From: Limisphaera sp.
GTDB lineage: Bacteria > Verrucomicrobiota > Verrucomicrobiia > Limisphaerales > Limisphaeraceae
Assembly (NCBI GenBank): GCA_025057755.1
Contig: JANWVC010000003.1
Span: 124,001-188,000 of the forward strand
DNA: 64,000 bases
Direction: 5' to 3'
The notes under the pieces are model-generated. The model made no database searches and was not told the DNA's origin. It saw nothing but the letters and a program-made list of their open reading frames with translations. Each line of letters starts with the position of its first letter. Within the stretch, counting starts at the first letter, position 1. Shown here piece by piece: positions 7,950-16,530 of this stretch. A program made the position numbers and the translations under genes.

Positions 7950-9776
7950 TCAGCGAGTATGGGCAACCGGGGGCCGGTCCTGAGGGAGATAATCCCCGTC
8001 TTCATCCAAACGGCCATACTCGTAGGGCCCGCGGTAAACCTGGGGGAGACGCAGAAAATTGCCATGAGGCGGAGGTGTGGGTGTTTGCCATTCCAAGGTC
8101 GTGGCTTGCCAAGGATTGTCACCTTGAACCCGCTCTCCACGCCAGATACTCCAGAATAGGTTGATAATGAAGGGCAGTTGAGCCAAACCCAGGCCTACGG
8201 CCGCCCAGAGAATGTAGTTGTTTAATCCCAAGATAAAATCACTCAAGGTCCCTTCCACGCCGGGGCTTATGCGGGCCGAATAACTGAGACCGCCGTCGGC
8301 CATGCGCCGAAGCATGCCCGCGAAACCTTGGGCAAACATGGGCAAAAATACGGCATTCATAAACAGGAATGAGCACCAGAAATGAACCCGGCCCCAAAAC
8401 TCATTCATGCGCCTCCCTGTCAATTTCGGAAACCAGTGATAGATCCCGGCAAAGAGGGCAAAGATGGTCCCGGGAGCCACCACGTAATGGAAGTGCCCAA
8501 TCACGTAATACGTGTCATGCAACTGAATGTCACTCGCGGCAAATCCCAATGGCAATCCAGTTAGCCCGCCAATCCCAAACATGGGGAGAAAAGCCAGAGC
8601 GAACAACATGGGGGTGTGGATTCGGATACTGCCGCCCCACAGAGACATCAACAAGCATGTCAGCAGGATGACTGATGGAATGGAAATAATGATTGTTGTG
8701 GTTTGGAAGAAAGTCGAGATGCGGGTTCCCATGCCGGTCAGGTACATATGATGCGCCCAAACAATGAAGGACAGAAAACTCAGCGTCAGCACCGCGTAAA
8801 CCATCGTGCGATATCCCCACAGAGGCTTGCGAATATTATTGGCGAGCACTTCCGCCACAATTCCCATCGCGGGTAGAATCAAGACGTAGACTTCTGGATG
8901 CGCGAGGAACCAAAACAGATGCTGCCACAACAAAGGGCTACCTCCACCGCTGATTTGGGCGGTGGCTCCTCCCACCGCCAGGCCGGTGGGCAGAAAGAAA
9001 CTCGTGCCAGCTACCTTGTCCATGAGCTGCATGATGCCTGCCGCTTCCAAAGGCGGAAATGCTAGGAGGAGCAGAAACGATGCTGCCAATTGTGCCCATA
9101 CGAAAAAGGGCAGCCGCATCCACGTCAGACCGGGCGCCCGAAGCTGGACAATCGTGGTAATAATATTGATGGATCCCAAGAGGGAGGACGTTATGAGCAG
9201 CACCATGCCGATCAGCCAAAAGGTCTGTCCATCAGTGGGAATCACCGTCGCCAGCGGGGAGTAAGAGGTCCAACCTGCTTGAGCAGCCCCACCCGGAATC
9301 AAAAAGCTGGCGAGCATGACCACGCCTCCGAGGAAGTAAAGCTGGTAGCTTATCATATTCAAACGGGGGAAGGCCATGTCATTGGCCCCGATCATCAGCG
9401 GCACCAGGTAATTGCCGAATGCCCCCACAGCCAGCGGCACAATTGCTAAAAAGACCATAATAGTACCATGCATGGCACCAAACATGTTGTATAAATCCGG
9501 CGACATAATCCCCCGACTGGCCGGGCTCCCCAGTACCTTCTCGAGAAACCATCCCACGAGAGGAATCGGTTCCCCTGGATGCGCGATTTGCCAGCGCATC
9601 GCCAGAATGAGGAAAAACCCCAGCAGCAAGAAGCAAAGTGCGGTCAGACCATACTGAATCCCGATGACTTTATGGTCCGTCGAAAAAACGTAGGTCCGCC
9701 AAAAACCCGTGGCATGCGCTGGACCGTGAAATTCCCGCGCCGGGAATTCAATGCTTCGCGTTGTCGCCTGCACCAT
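7950..9776 (-). CDS. coxA: cytochrome c oxidase subunit I
   Basis: Catalytic heme a/heme a3-CuB subunit, 608 residues with about 12-14 helices. The cross-linked His-Tyr site reads WFLAHPEVYVLILP, the CuB histidines appear in WAHHMYLTG, and the heme ligands in HDTYYVIGHFHYV. The D-channel entry is normal (GNYLVPLMIGANDMAFPRLN). The K-channel helix is not: the stretch aligned with VPTGIKIFSWIATMWGGS reads IPSVILLTCLLMSLWGGS, so the conserved Lys is Leu. The product proton-pumps and reduces oxygen using cytochrome c electrons. It lies 32 bases after ctaB on the same strand. Confidence 0.97.
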   Translation of the reverse strand: MVQATTRSIEFPAREFHGPAHATGFWRTYVFSTDHKVIGIQYGLTALCFLLLGFFLILAMRWQIAHPGEPIPLVGWFLEKVLGSPASRGIMSPDLYNMFGAMHGTIMVFLAIVPLAVGAFGNYLVPLMIGANDMAFPRLNMISYQLYFLGGVVMLASFLIPGGAAQAGWTSYSPLATVIPTDGQTFWLIGMVLLITSSLLGSINIITTIVQLRAPGLTWMRLPFFVWAQLAASFLLLLAFPPLEAAGIMQLMDKVAGTSFFLPTGLAVGGATAQISGGGSPLLWQHLFWFLAHPEVYVLILPAMGIVAEVLANNIRKPLWGYRTMVYAVLTLSFLSFIVWAHHMYLTGMGTRISTFFQTTTIIISIPSVILLTCLLMSLWGGSIRIHTPMLFALAFLPMFGIGGLTGLPLGFAASDIQLHDTYYVIGHFHYVVAPGTIFALFAGIYHWFPKLTGRRMNEFWGRVHFWCSFLFMNAVFLPMFAQGFAGMLRRMADGGLSYSARISPGVEGTLSDFILGLNNYILWAAVGLGLAQLPFIINLFWSIWRGERVQGDNPWQATTLEWQTPTPPPHGNFLRLPQVYRGPYEYGRLDEDGDYLPQDRPPVAHTR

Positions 9777-9808
9777 AATCTTGTCTCCTCAAAAACCGGG
9801 CCTAAGTT

Positions 9809-10747
9809 TTAGCGCATTTTGTCCAAAGCAAGAGAAACAAGTAAAAGCGGCAGATACAAAATCGAGGCCAAGAAAAGTCTTCGTGCGGCGAGGTTCGTCC
9901 GTCGCCTCGCGAAATGCACAGCGGCTGCAAGGTAGGCAACTCCTGCCAAAACGGAGCTGACGCCATACCATGGACCTGCCAAGCCGGCTGCCCAAGGGAC
10001 CAGGGAGAGCGGCAAAAGAAGCAATGTCCACAAGACCGCTTGTTGCCCCGTACGTCGGCCGTCAGGATCCACTTGCGGCAACATGCGGAAACCAGCCCGT
10101 GTGTATTCATCCCGATACAACCATGCAATGCCAAAAAAATGCGGCATCTGCCAGCAGGCCACGATTCCAAACAAGGACCATGCTTGAATGGAGACCTCGC
10201 CGGTCGCTGCGGCCCAACCCACCACCGGGGGCAATGCGCCGGGCACGGCGCCAATCCACGTGTTCAGCCAAGTCACTCGTTTGAGCGGGGTGTATACCCC
10301 CAGGTAAGCGATCAGGGCCAGTGCACCCAGCACGCACGCCAAGGCGCTGGTGCTAAGAGCCAAAACACAGAGCCCCAAGATGCTCATCAAAAGTCCGCAA
10401 ACCAGGGCCGTCCCGGGTTGAACCCGGCCACGGGGGAGTGGCCGATGCTGCGTTCGGGGCATTAATGCATCCGCTTCCCGTTCCATCCATTGGTTGAGAA
10501 CGGCGCCTCCTGCAGCCAGCAAGCCCATCCCGACTGCCACCCCGAGCAAGCCCGACCAACTCAACGTGCGCTCCGCTACGAAGTAACCAACCAATGTGGT
10601 CAGCAGGACCATGGAGGTTAACCGAGCCTTAACCAACTCGGAGCAGAGCAACCAGTAATCTCGGAGGCGAAGCACCTCTTGAGAAGCGGTTGTGACAGCG
10701 GCTTTGATTGGGGTGGCAGGTTGCATGATGGACCCTAACTTGTTCAT
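9809..10747 (-). CDS. ctaB: protoheme IX farnesyltransferase (heme O synthase)
   Basis: Adds a farnesyl group to heme B to make heme O, the substrate for CtaA. The 312-residue UbiA-family membrane protein has the first aspartate-rich prenyl-diphosphate motif region as NQWMEREADALMPRTQHRPLP near residue 90, followed by about eight helices and WNTWIGAVPGALPPVVGWAA-like residues (here LNTWIGAVPGALPPVVGW). The ATG at 10747 overlaps the ctaA stop (ATGA), which decides the start; a second ATG at 10726 is possible. It supplies heme for coxA immediately downstream. Confidence 0.95.
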   Translation of the reverse strand: MNKLGSIMQPATPIKAAVTTASQEVLRLRDYWLLCSELVKARLTSMVLLTTLVGYFVAERTLSWSGLLGVAVGMGLLAAGGAVLNQWMEREADALMPRTQHRPLPRGRVQPGTALVCGLLMSILGLCVLALSTSALACVLGALALIAYLGVYTPLKRVTWLNTWIGAVPGALPPVVGWAAATGEVSIQAWSLFGIVACWQMPHFFGIAWLYRDEYTRAGFRMLPQVDPDGRRTGQQAVLWTLLLLPLSLVPWAAGLAGPWYGVSSVLAGVAYLAAAVHFARRRTNLAARRLFLASILYLPLLLVSLALDKMR

Positions 10748-11934
10748 GAACCAGCCGGGGCCGGCGCCGGCATCTGCTCGCTCACCACCCGCGGTTCCTG
10801 CATGCGCGGCCCATGGGCGGCCAGAGCCAAAAGAGAAAAGCCCATGAGAAGCGCCGCGCCTGTGATCACATGTACCGTGGCTATGTCTGCCGCCTTGTTG
10901 GACCAAACGGTCCACGCACCCAACCCGATCTGGAGCAGGGTCAAAGTCACCAAGACACCCGTACCAAACCTGGCCGCATGGCCTCGGGGCAAGACGACAC
11001 ACGCGCGCTGCCATGTTAAGAGTACCGCGCCCAAGACAACCACGGCCATCAGACGATGCGCCATATGCACCCGGATGTGGGCGGCTGTGATGTCGTTATA
11101 CGCTCGGGCTTCCAATCTTTGACGATTATACGCAGCGATGGATTCCGGATCGGTAGCTGGCCAGAGCCGGCCGTAAGCCAATGGAAAATCAGGAATCGCC
11201 AGCCCAGCGTGTTCATGTCGCATGGTAGCACCCAGAATGAGCTGGCCAAGAATCAACAGGGCCGTCGCCAAGTACCAGGATCGCAATGGACGCAATGCAC
11301 GCCAGCCTTCCAAAGCCTCGAAGCGCCCCCAAGCCCGAGAGGTCAGCAGGGCCAGAGCCGCCATTAAGACGAAAAACAACTGAGCCAACGTGGCATGAAC
11401 GATGCCCAGCTCATCCTTGAGTTTGACTACGCGCAGGCCCCCCAACACACCCTGCAAAATGACCAAACCCAACGCACTGAGGCTCAACCACCGCAAGCGA
11501 GCCGGCTGCGGCCGGCAACGAGGCCAAAATCGCCCACCCACCAACGCGGCAGCGCCCACCACGCTCAACACGACTGCATCTTGCCATCGGCTGGGAGCCA
11601 AAGCGGCGACGATGAGGGCTATCCCAAGGAGGATGGCGCCACCTGAGCGCAACCAGGGGCGAGCTGGCGCACCTTGCATCCACACCGCAAGGACAAGAGT
11701 CAAAAACCCGACCACCGCTCCCCACAATCGGTGGGTATGTTCATAAAAAATCCCGCCAATCCAATGCGAGATTGGAAAGAAGAAGAGGTTGTAACCGTAC
11801 GTGTTGGGCCAATCCGGCACTGCCAAGCCTGCCCCGTGACTGGTGACCAATCCACCCGCCCCGATCAGGCCGAGCACAGCGCAAGCCGTCAGCACGGCAA
11901 ACCGGTGCAGCCCTGAAGAAACTTCCCCTCGCAT
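10744..11934 (-). CDS. ctaA: heme A synthase (COX15/CtaA family)
   Basis: Oxidises heme O to heme A for the oxidase. The 396-residue membrane protein has the family's GxxxTSHGAGLAVPDWPNTYG motif near residue 32, IFYEHTHRLWGA with a heme-ligand histidine near residue 65, and, in the second half, HEHAGLAIPDFPLAYG and HIRVHMAHRLMAVVV, the pseudo-repeat of the same elements. The ATG at 11934 is preferred; in-frame GTG codons lie 6 and 12 bases upstream. Its TGA overlaps the ctaB start, so heme O and heme A synthases are coupled. Confidence 0.94.
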   Translation of the reverse strand: MRGEVSSGLHRFAVLTACAVLGLIGAGGLVTSHGAGLAVPDWPNTYGYNLFFFPISHWIGGIFYEHTHRLWGAVVGFLTLVLAVWMQGAPARPWLRSGGAILLGIALIVAALAPSRWQDAVVLSVVGAAALVGGRFWPRCRPQPARLRWLSLSALGLVILQGVLGGLRVVKLKDELGIVHATLAQLFFVLMAALALLTSRAWGRFEALEGWRALRPLRSWYLATALLILGQLILGATMRHEHAGLAIPDFPLAYGRLWPATDPESIAAYNRQRLEARAYNDITAAHIRVHMAHRLMAVVVLGAVLLTWQRACVVLPRGHAARFGTGVLVTLTLLQIGLGAWTVWSNKAADIATVHVITGAALLMGFSLLALAAHGPRMQEPRVVSEQMPAPAPAGS

Positions 11935-12014
11935 TCCCACGCCCACACAGTCTTTGTGGACCGCCGCTGTCCCGACCGTGTTTCCCGCGGCAGTCCGCCG
12001 ATTCCACGACGGCC

Positions 12015-12740
12015 TTACTTGGCTTCGAAAACGAAATCCACGTTCACCACCCCGTCCGCAACCTCAATCTCGCGCTTCAAATCGCCCAGCTTGCGGTGTG
12101 AAGCTTCCAAGGTGTACTTGCCCGGCGGCACATCTTTGATCACGAAGGATCCATCTTCTCCGGAGAGAGCAAACCATGGATGATCCGACACACAAACATA
12201 CGCAAACATCCACGGGTGAACGTCACACTTGAAACGCAAAAATTTCTCGGGAGCGTCGAAGCTGAATTTGAGGTCCGGCCCGCCCGCCAACTGAGCTTCA
12301 TTTCGGGTCTTGTTACCTGGAGCTGTCGGTGTTGCATGGACATTGTGCAGCAAAGGATCGGAGTTTTTTACCAAAAGTGTCTGTTTGGTTTGGATCGCCA
12401 AAACGTAGGGCACATACATACATCCTCTCTGATCCAGCACCGCAGGAGGCGCAGTTGCACCGGTGCTTTTACCGGTGATGCCAGCCAGAGAGACAAAAAC
12501 GTCGGCCAGCTCGCCATTAGGACCAACCCGAAACATGGGCACTTGCACGGCTCCCTTGACGAGCTTGCTGCAGTTTGGGTCTGCGGAAAGGTCTTTTACG
12601 ACCGGATTGGCAGGAACATTTCCCTTGAGGATGATCTTGCCCCGGATTTCCCCAGCCAGGGCTGGAAGATGTGGCCCCCAAACCAGAGCCACGGCCACTG
12701 CCCATTGCGTCGCCCAATATTTAGTTCTCATGAATCCCAT
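12015..12740 (-). CDS. exported cupredoxin-like protein with a carboxypeptidase-regulatory-like C-terminal domain
   Basis: A 241-residue product. Residues about 1-30 form a signal peptide ending LPALAGE; an ATG at 12731 is an alternative start. The central domain has a blue-copper-like arrangement: a histidine in SDPLLHNVHATP near residue 134, then CDVHPWMFAY near residue 173, that is Cys-x2-His-x2-Met. The C-terminal ~60 residues (GEDGSFVIKDVPPGKYTLEA) are a CarboxypepD_reg/Cna-B-like beta domain. It heads the cox operon, 68 bases before ctaA. Delivery of copper or electrons to the oxidase is an inference from location. The Cys-to-Met spacing is shorter than in plastocyanin, so copper binding is not assured. 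Confidence 0.75.
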   Translation of the reverse strand: MGFMRTKYWATQWAVAVALVWGPHLPALAGEIRGKIILKGNVPANPVVKDLSADPNCSKLVKGAVQVPMFRVGPNGELADVFVSLAGITGKSTGATAPPAVLDQRGCMYVPYVLAIQTKQTLLVKNSDPLLHNVHATPTAPGNKTRNEAQLAGGPDLKFSFDAPEKFLRFKCDVHPWMFAYVCVSDHPWFALSGEDGSFVIKDVPPGKYTLEASHRKLGDLKREIEVADGVVNVDFVFEAK

Positions 12741-12931
12741 GAAAGCCCTTCGAATTCCAAATTTAGCGTGACCGGATTTGTGGTCAAGCGTTGCCGCCCG
12801 GGTTTGCACAGGAACCTTTGGGCCGCTTCGCGATTTTGGTGCAAGGCGACTCCATCGAAAACTGAGCCTCGTTCAAGTTCCCGGCAGCAAAGATCATTGA
12901 CCACCGCCATGCCCAGTGCCTGAATGAATGC

Positions 12932-13318
12932 ATGTCGAACGTTCCTGAGAACTTGCGCTTTACCAAGACACACGAGTGGGTCCTACTCGGCGACGGCCTG
13001 GCGACGGTCGGAATTACGGACCATGCGCAGCGAGAGTTGACGGATATTGTATTTGTGGAGTTGCCGGCGGTGGGACGAGAACTCCAAGCTGGCGAGGCAT
13101 GCGGAGTGGTGGAGTCGGTCAAGACTGCCAGCGACCTTTACAGCCCCCTGACGGGTCGTGTCGTAGAGATCAATCAGCCTCTATTGAGCAATCCGGGATG
13201 GATCAACACGGACCCTTATGGCCAGGGCTGGCTTTTCAGGCTGATCCCGAGCCGACCGGAGGAATTGGACCGGCTGCTGCGACCAGGGGAGTATTTGGCG
13301 CAATTGGGTCAAAGTTGA
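12932..13318 (+). CDS. gcvH: glycine cleavage system H protein
   Basis: Lipoyl carrier of the glycine cleavage system, 128 residues, cytoplasmic. The lipoylation site reads GVVESVKTASDLYSPLTG, with the modified lysine at residue 64; FTKTHEWV at the N-terminus and NPGWINTDPYGQGWLFRL near the C-terminus are typical. GcvP and GcvT are not in the window. It is followed by a glutaredoxin-like gene and lipA, which makes the lipoyl group, so this trio looks like a small lipoylation operon. H proteins can also act as lipoyl relay carriers. Confidence 0.96.
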   Translation: MSNVPENLRFTKTHEWVLLGDGLATVGITDHAQRELTDIVFVELPAVGRELQAGEACGVVESVKTASDLYSPLTGRVVEINQPLLSNPGWINTDPYGQGWLFRLIPSRPEELDRLLRPGEYLAQLGQS

Positions 13319-13383
13319 TTTGAACCGGGCCTGGCGCGGCCCGGCATTTGCCCGCTCGGGTGATCCTCGTTAGTTTTGAGGTT

Positions 13384-13641
13384 GTGCAACCGGCACGAGT
13401 TCGATTGTTCATCAAACCGTGGTGTCCGTGGTGCCAACAAGCCGAGGACTGGCTGCATAGCCGCGGCATCCGATATGAACGCGTGGATGTGACCCGGGAT
13501 CATCATGCCTGGGAAGAAATGGTGCGTGTCTCAGGACAGACGCTGGCTCCGGTGTTGGAAGCCGATGGATTGATCTTGGCTGATTTCGGCCCGGAGGAAC
13601 TAAATTCCTTTTGGCAGACTCATTGGGGAAGCGACCAATAA
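13384..13641 (+). CDS. glutaredoxin-family protein
   Basis: A short thioredoxin-fold protein with the strand VRLFIKPWCPWCQQAEDWL and the dithiol motif CPWC, then GIRYERVDVTRD (beta-2), and a shortened region around TLAPVLEADGLILADFG where glutaredoxins have a cis-proline TVP segment (here LAP). The start is uncertain: GTG at 13384 gives an 85-residue product with the usual glutaredoxin N-terminus, GTG at 13360 and TTG at 13348 would add 8 or 12 residues, and none has a strong ribosome-binding site. Its stop is one base before lipA. A role in thiol chemistry or iron-sulfur supply for LipA is inferred only from position. Confidence 0.8.
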   Translation: MQPARVRLFIKPWCPWCQQAEDWLHSRGIRYERVDVTRDHHAWEEMVRVSGQTLAPVLEADGLILADFGPEELNSFWQTHWGSDQ

Positions 13642-13642
13642 A

Positions 13643-14578
13643 ATGGCAATTACGATTCATCCTCCGCCTGGTGGTTCAGGCTGCGGCCAAGTCGTCTCAG
13701 GACCGCGGTTGCCGGCTTGGCTGCGTCGATCACTGCCCACCAGCCCGACCTATGGTCGGACCCAAGCACTATTGCGCGAGCTAAACTTGCATACGGTTTG
13801 TGAAAGCGCGCGGTGCCCGAATCATTGGGAGTGTTGGAGTCGCGGCACTGCGACCTTCATGATCGGAGGAGACCGATGCACAAGGGCCTGCGCGTTCTGC
13901 GCGGTCACGACCGCGCGGCCTTATCCGCTGGATCCGGACGAACCTCGGCGAGTCGCAGAAGCCACGCGACGTCTTCAACTGCGGCATGTAGTGATCACGG
14001 CCGTGGCCCGGGATGATCTTTCGGATGGCGGAGCACATCATTTTCGACGCACCATTGAGGCAGTCCGAGCGCTCAATCCGGGCATTGTGGTGGAGGTCTT
14101 GACGCCGGATTTCAACGGACAAGAGGCTTCGGTGGCAACGGTTCTGTCTGGTCAGCCTGATATTTTTAATCACAACCTCGAAACGGTGCGCCGGCTGACA
14201 CCGCAAGTACGACATCGAGCTACATACGATCGGTCCTTGACAGTGTTGGCCATGGCGCGGCGGCTCAGCGGCGGGCGGGTCATCACCAAGTCCGGGCTCA
14301 TGCTAGGCTTGGGCGAAACCCCCAACGAGGTCTTAGAGGCGCTGGAAGATTTGCGACGCGTGGACTGCGAGATCGTTACGCTTGGGCAATATCTGCGCCC
14401 CACTCTGGCCCATCTGCCGGTGGTCGAGTATTTGAGTCCGGAACGGTTTGCATGGTATGGGGAACAGGCTCGGGCCATGGGCTTCCGTCACGTCGCAAGT
14501 GCCCCCATGGTGCGAAGCTCATATCATGCCGATGATTTTCGGCTGTCGCCTGCCTCCGGCACGCACTGCGGATCGTAA
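13643..14578 (+). CDS. lipA: lipoyl synthase
   Basis: Radical-SAM enzyme that inserts two sulfurs into protein-bound octanoyl groups. The 311-residue product has the auxiliary cluster cysteines C53, C58 and C64 in CESARCPNHWEC, the radical-SAM cluster cysteines C79, C83 and C86 in CTRACAFC, GGAHHFRRTIEAVR, NHNLETVRRL, and the C-terminal RSSYHAD motif that contacts the auxiliary cluster. The ATG at 13643 follows the glutaredoxin gene by one base. It is convergent with the glycosyltransferase gene downstream. Confidence 0.97.
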   Translation: MAITIHPPPGGSGCGQVVSGPRLPAWLRRSLPTSPTYGRTQALLRELNLHTVCESARCPNHWECWSRGTATFMIGGDRCTRACAFCAVTTARPYPLDPDEPRRVAEATRRLQLRHVVITAVARDDLSDGGAHHFRRTIEAVRALNPGIVVEVLTPDFNGQEASVATVLSGQPDIFNHNLETVRRLTPQVRHRATYDRSLTVLAMARRLSGGRVITKSGLMLGLGETPNEVLEALEDLRRVDCEIVTLGQYLRPTLAHLPVVEYLSPERFAWYGEQARAMGFRHVASAPMVRSSYHADDFRLSPASGTHCGS

Positions 14579-14683
14579 AAAGAGTTCGACAAGGAAGTGC
14601 CTTCTCAGAGATTTCGAGAGGGGCAGGATCCGAAGCGAGGTCTGTTTGAAGCCGTAAGCGGATTCGCTCAAGGTCTTCAAAGT

Positions 14684-15517
14684 CTACTCGGGAAGACACG
14701 GGCGCGGCGCGGGCCAATGGCCCCAGGCACGTCCCCGGAGGCCATCCCAAAAAAGGTACCAGAGAAACAGCGTGTTGAATTTCAGATAACGCGGGCCGAG
14801 CCGACGCGGTTCGGTTGCCATGCGGTAAAGCCAGGTCAATCCCGCTTTTTGCATCCAGGACGGGGCATCTGGTTTCAGGCCGGCGTTCGCCTCGAAGGCA
14901 AAGCCCACAACCAGGATGACGCCGCGTTGGAAACGCGTCTTGTACCGAGCTGCCCAACGCTGCTGTTTGGGTGCACCGAAACAAACCCACAGGTAATCCG
15001 GGCTCAGCCGATTGATTTCGTCCACCAATGACTCCTCGTCGGCTGGATCAAGGCAACCATGGATGTTGCACCGACCATGGTAGGCACCGACGAATTGGAG
15101 CCCTGGGTTCACTCGTGTGAATCGTGCGCGCAACCGTTCAGTGCACAGTGGGCTGCCGCCAATCAGGTAATGCGAACTGCCGTCCGGGGCGTGCTCCAGG
15201 AAGTAGCGCATGAAAGCCGGACCATACACACGATCCCGCAAACCGGCTCCTGCGAAGTTCATGCACCACGTAAGTGGAGTGCTGTCCGAGACTAAGCAGT
15301 CGAAGCTGCTCATGACGCGTCGGAATTCTGGATCGTGTCGTACCAAGGTCACGATTTGCGTGTTGGAGAAAGCCACGGAAGTCACACAACGTTGGCGCGC
15401 CCATTCGATACAGCGGGCGCTGAGGTCCGCGTAATCGGTCACCAAGAGGGGAACCCCTAAGACGTGAACGTGGCGAGCAACCGTGGTACCCACATCCATG
15501 GCGGACAGACTATGCAT
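14684..15517 (-). CDS. WecG/TagA/CpsF family glycosyltransferase
   Basis: A 277-residue GT26-family enzyme that transfers a sugar such as N-acetylmannosaminuronate or a related residue to a lipid-linked acceptor. Family marks are VAFSNTQIVTLVRHDPEFRR (the T-x-N-x2-hh region), DSTPLTWCMNFAGAGLRDRVYGPAFM, YLIGGSP, and DYLWVCFGAPKQQRWAAR (the G-x-PKQE/Q-W motif). The C-terminal part (GLTWLYRMATEPRRLGPRYL) is the usual membrane-proximal region. Its start overlaps the previous gene by 8 bases; an ATG at 15499 is an alternative. It may serve an exopolysaccharide, but no polysaccharide locus is adjacent. Confidence 0.92.
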   Translation of the reverse strand: MHSLSAMDVGTTVARHVHVLGVPLLVTDYADLSARCIEWARQRCVTSVAFSNTQIVTLVRHDPEFRRVMSSFDCLVSDSTPLTWCMNFAGAGLRDRVYGPAFMRYFLEHAPDGSSHYLIGGSPLCTERLRARFTRVNPGLQFVGAYHGRCNIHGCLDPADEESLVDEINRLSPDYLWVCFGAPKQQRWAARYKTRFQRGVILVVGFAFEANAGLKPDAPSWMQKAGLTWLYRMATEPRRLGPRYLKFNTLFLWYLFWDGLRGRAWGHWPAPRPCLPE

Positions 15518-16430
15518 CGGCAGATGTTTCAGGGAAGGTTCGGTCCCTTTCTTGTGCCCTTAAAAAGGCGCCGTCCGCCGATTCCCGGGATGGTCCGGAT
15601 TCCGATGATGCGGAGTCCCTTGAGCACGATGGGCCCTCTGCATCCGTGGAAGCTCCGGCCCCCACGCTCACATTCACAATGGCAGGGCGAACGAGCCGAC
15701 CTTGGAAATGAATGCCCGTAGCCAAAGTTTCGGATACCACGGCGCCAGGCGGCGGCGTTTGTCCGTCGGGCGTCTGGTGTCGTTGCGGGTCGAATGGCTC
15801 CCCAGGTGGGACTACAAACGGGACCACGCCCAAGCGGCGGGCGGCATCCCGACAATGATTTTGAAACTGCGTCAGTTGTTCAATGAGGCGGGGTTGACCC
15901 GAGCGCAGGCCGGCGGTGTACAAAGCGAAGACGTGATCCAGGATCCATACCAACACTTGCAGCCATTCACCCTCGGCTCGGCGCAACTTTTCAACTTCCA
16001 GGCGGAGAGTGGCCTTTTCGCTGTCGTTGGCTTTCTGTAGGAACGCTGTGAAATCGCGCAGTTCGGCGGCCATGCGTTCGGCAACCTCGCGTGCCTGGGC
16101 GGCGGTTCGAGCGGCTTGGTCTTGGATAGCCTGCCAATTGTCCGTAGCTTCAGCGATGCGACGCGCGACCGCTTCGGCATCTCGAGCATGGCGGAGCCCT
16201 TCTGCCAGCGTGGCAGCCTCCCATCGTCGGCAGAAGGCGCGGTACTCTAGCCAATAAGGCAACACAGCCAGGATGGCGCCCGTGAGCATGCAAAGCGTGC
16301 TGCTTGCGATCACGATGGCGCTCAGGGGCTTGTTGGCTTGCAGGATCCAGTAGGCGGCTGTCGCCACGAGCAAGACGTCAGCCAGCCAAAATGGCCACCG
16401 ATTCAGCCGCAAAGGCTGTGAAGCTTCCAT
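15510..16430 (-). CDS. membrane-anchored GrpE-like protein
   Basis: A 306-residue product with two N-terminal transmembrane helices (about residues 14-34 and 39-60), then a long helical region (about 75-160, Ala/Glu/Arg-rich) and a small C-terminal domain. That domain (GVVPFVVPPGEPFDPQRHQ... and HFQGRLVRPAIVNVS, about residues 200-260) follows the GrpE beta-domain pattern GxxxxxxxGxxFDPxxHE...LRPAxVxV. A disordered Ser/Glu tail follows. GrpE is normally a soluble DnaK exchange factor of about 200 residues, so a membrane-bound version is unusual. The ATG at 16430 replaces a TTG twelve codons upstream. No dnaK or dnaJ lies nearby, and a DnaK link is inferred from the fold only. Confidence 0.7.
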   Translation of the reverse strand: MEASQPLRLNRWPFWLADVLLVATAAYWILQANKPLSAIVIASSTLCMLTGAILAVLPYWLEYRAFCRRWEAATLAEGLRHARDAEAVARRIAEATDNWQAIQDQAARTAAQAREVAERMAAELRDFTAFLQKANDSEKATLRLEVEKLRRAEGEWLQVLVWILDHVFALYTAGLRSGQPRLIEQLTQFQNHCRDAARRLGVVPFVVPPGEPFDPQRHQTPDGQTPPPGAVVSETLATGIHFQGRLVRPAIVNVSVGAGASTDAEGPSCSRDSASSESGPSRESADGAFLRAQERDRTFPETSADA

Positions 16431-16530
16431 GTGAGGCAGTCTGCCGGGCTGTCCCACGGGTTTCAAGGATCCAAAAAGGGGCGCGTTCCGTACGGGGAGC
16501 GGTTCCGAGCCGGTCAGAATCCGTTGGCAT

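Noticed and set aside
12180..12923. 247-codon plus-strand frame opposite the cupredoxin-like gene
   Set aside because: Antisense to a gene with signal peptide and metal-site motifs; the translation has no recognisable domain.
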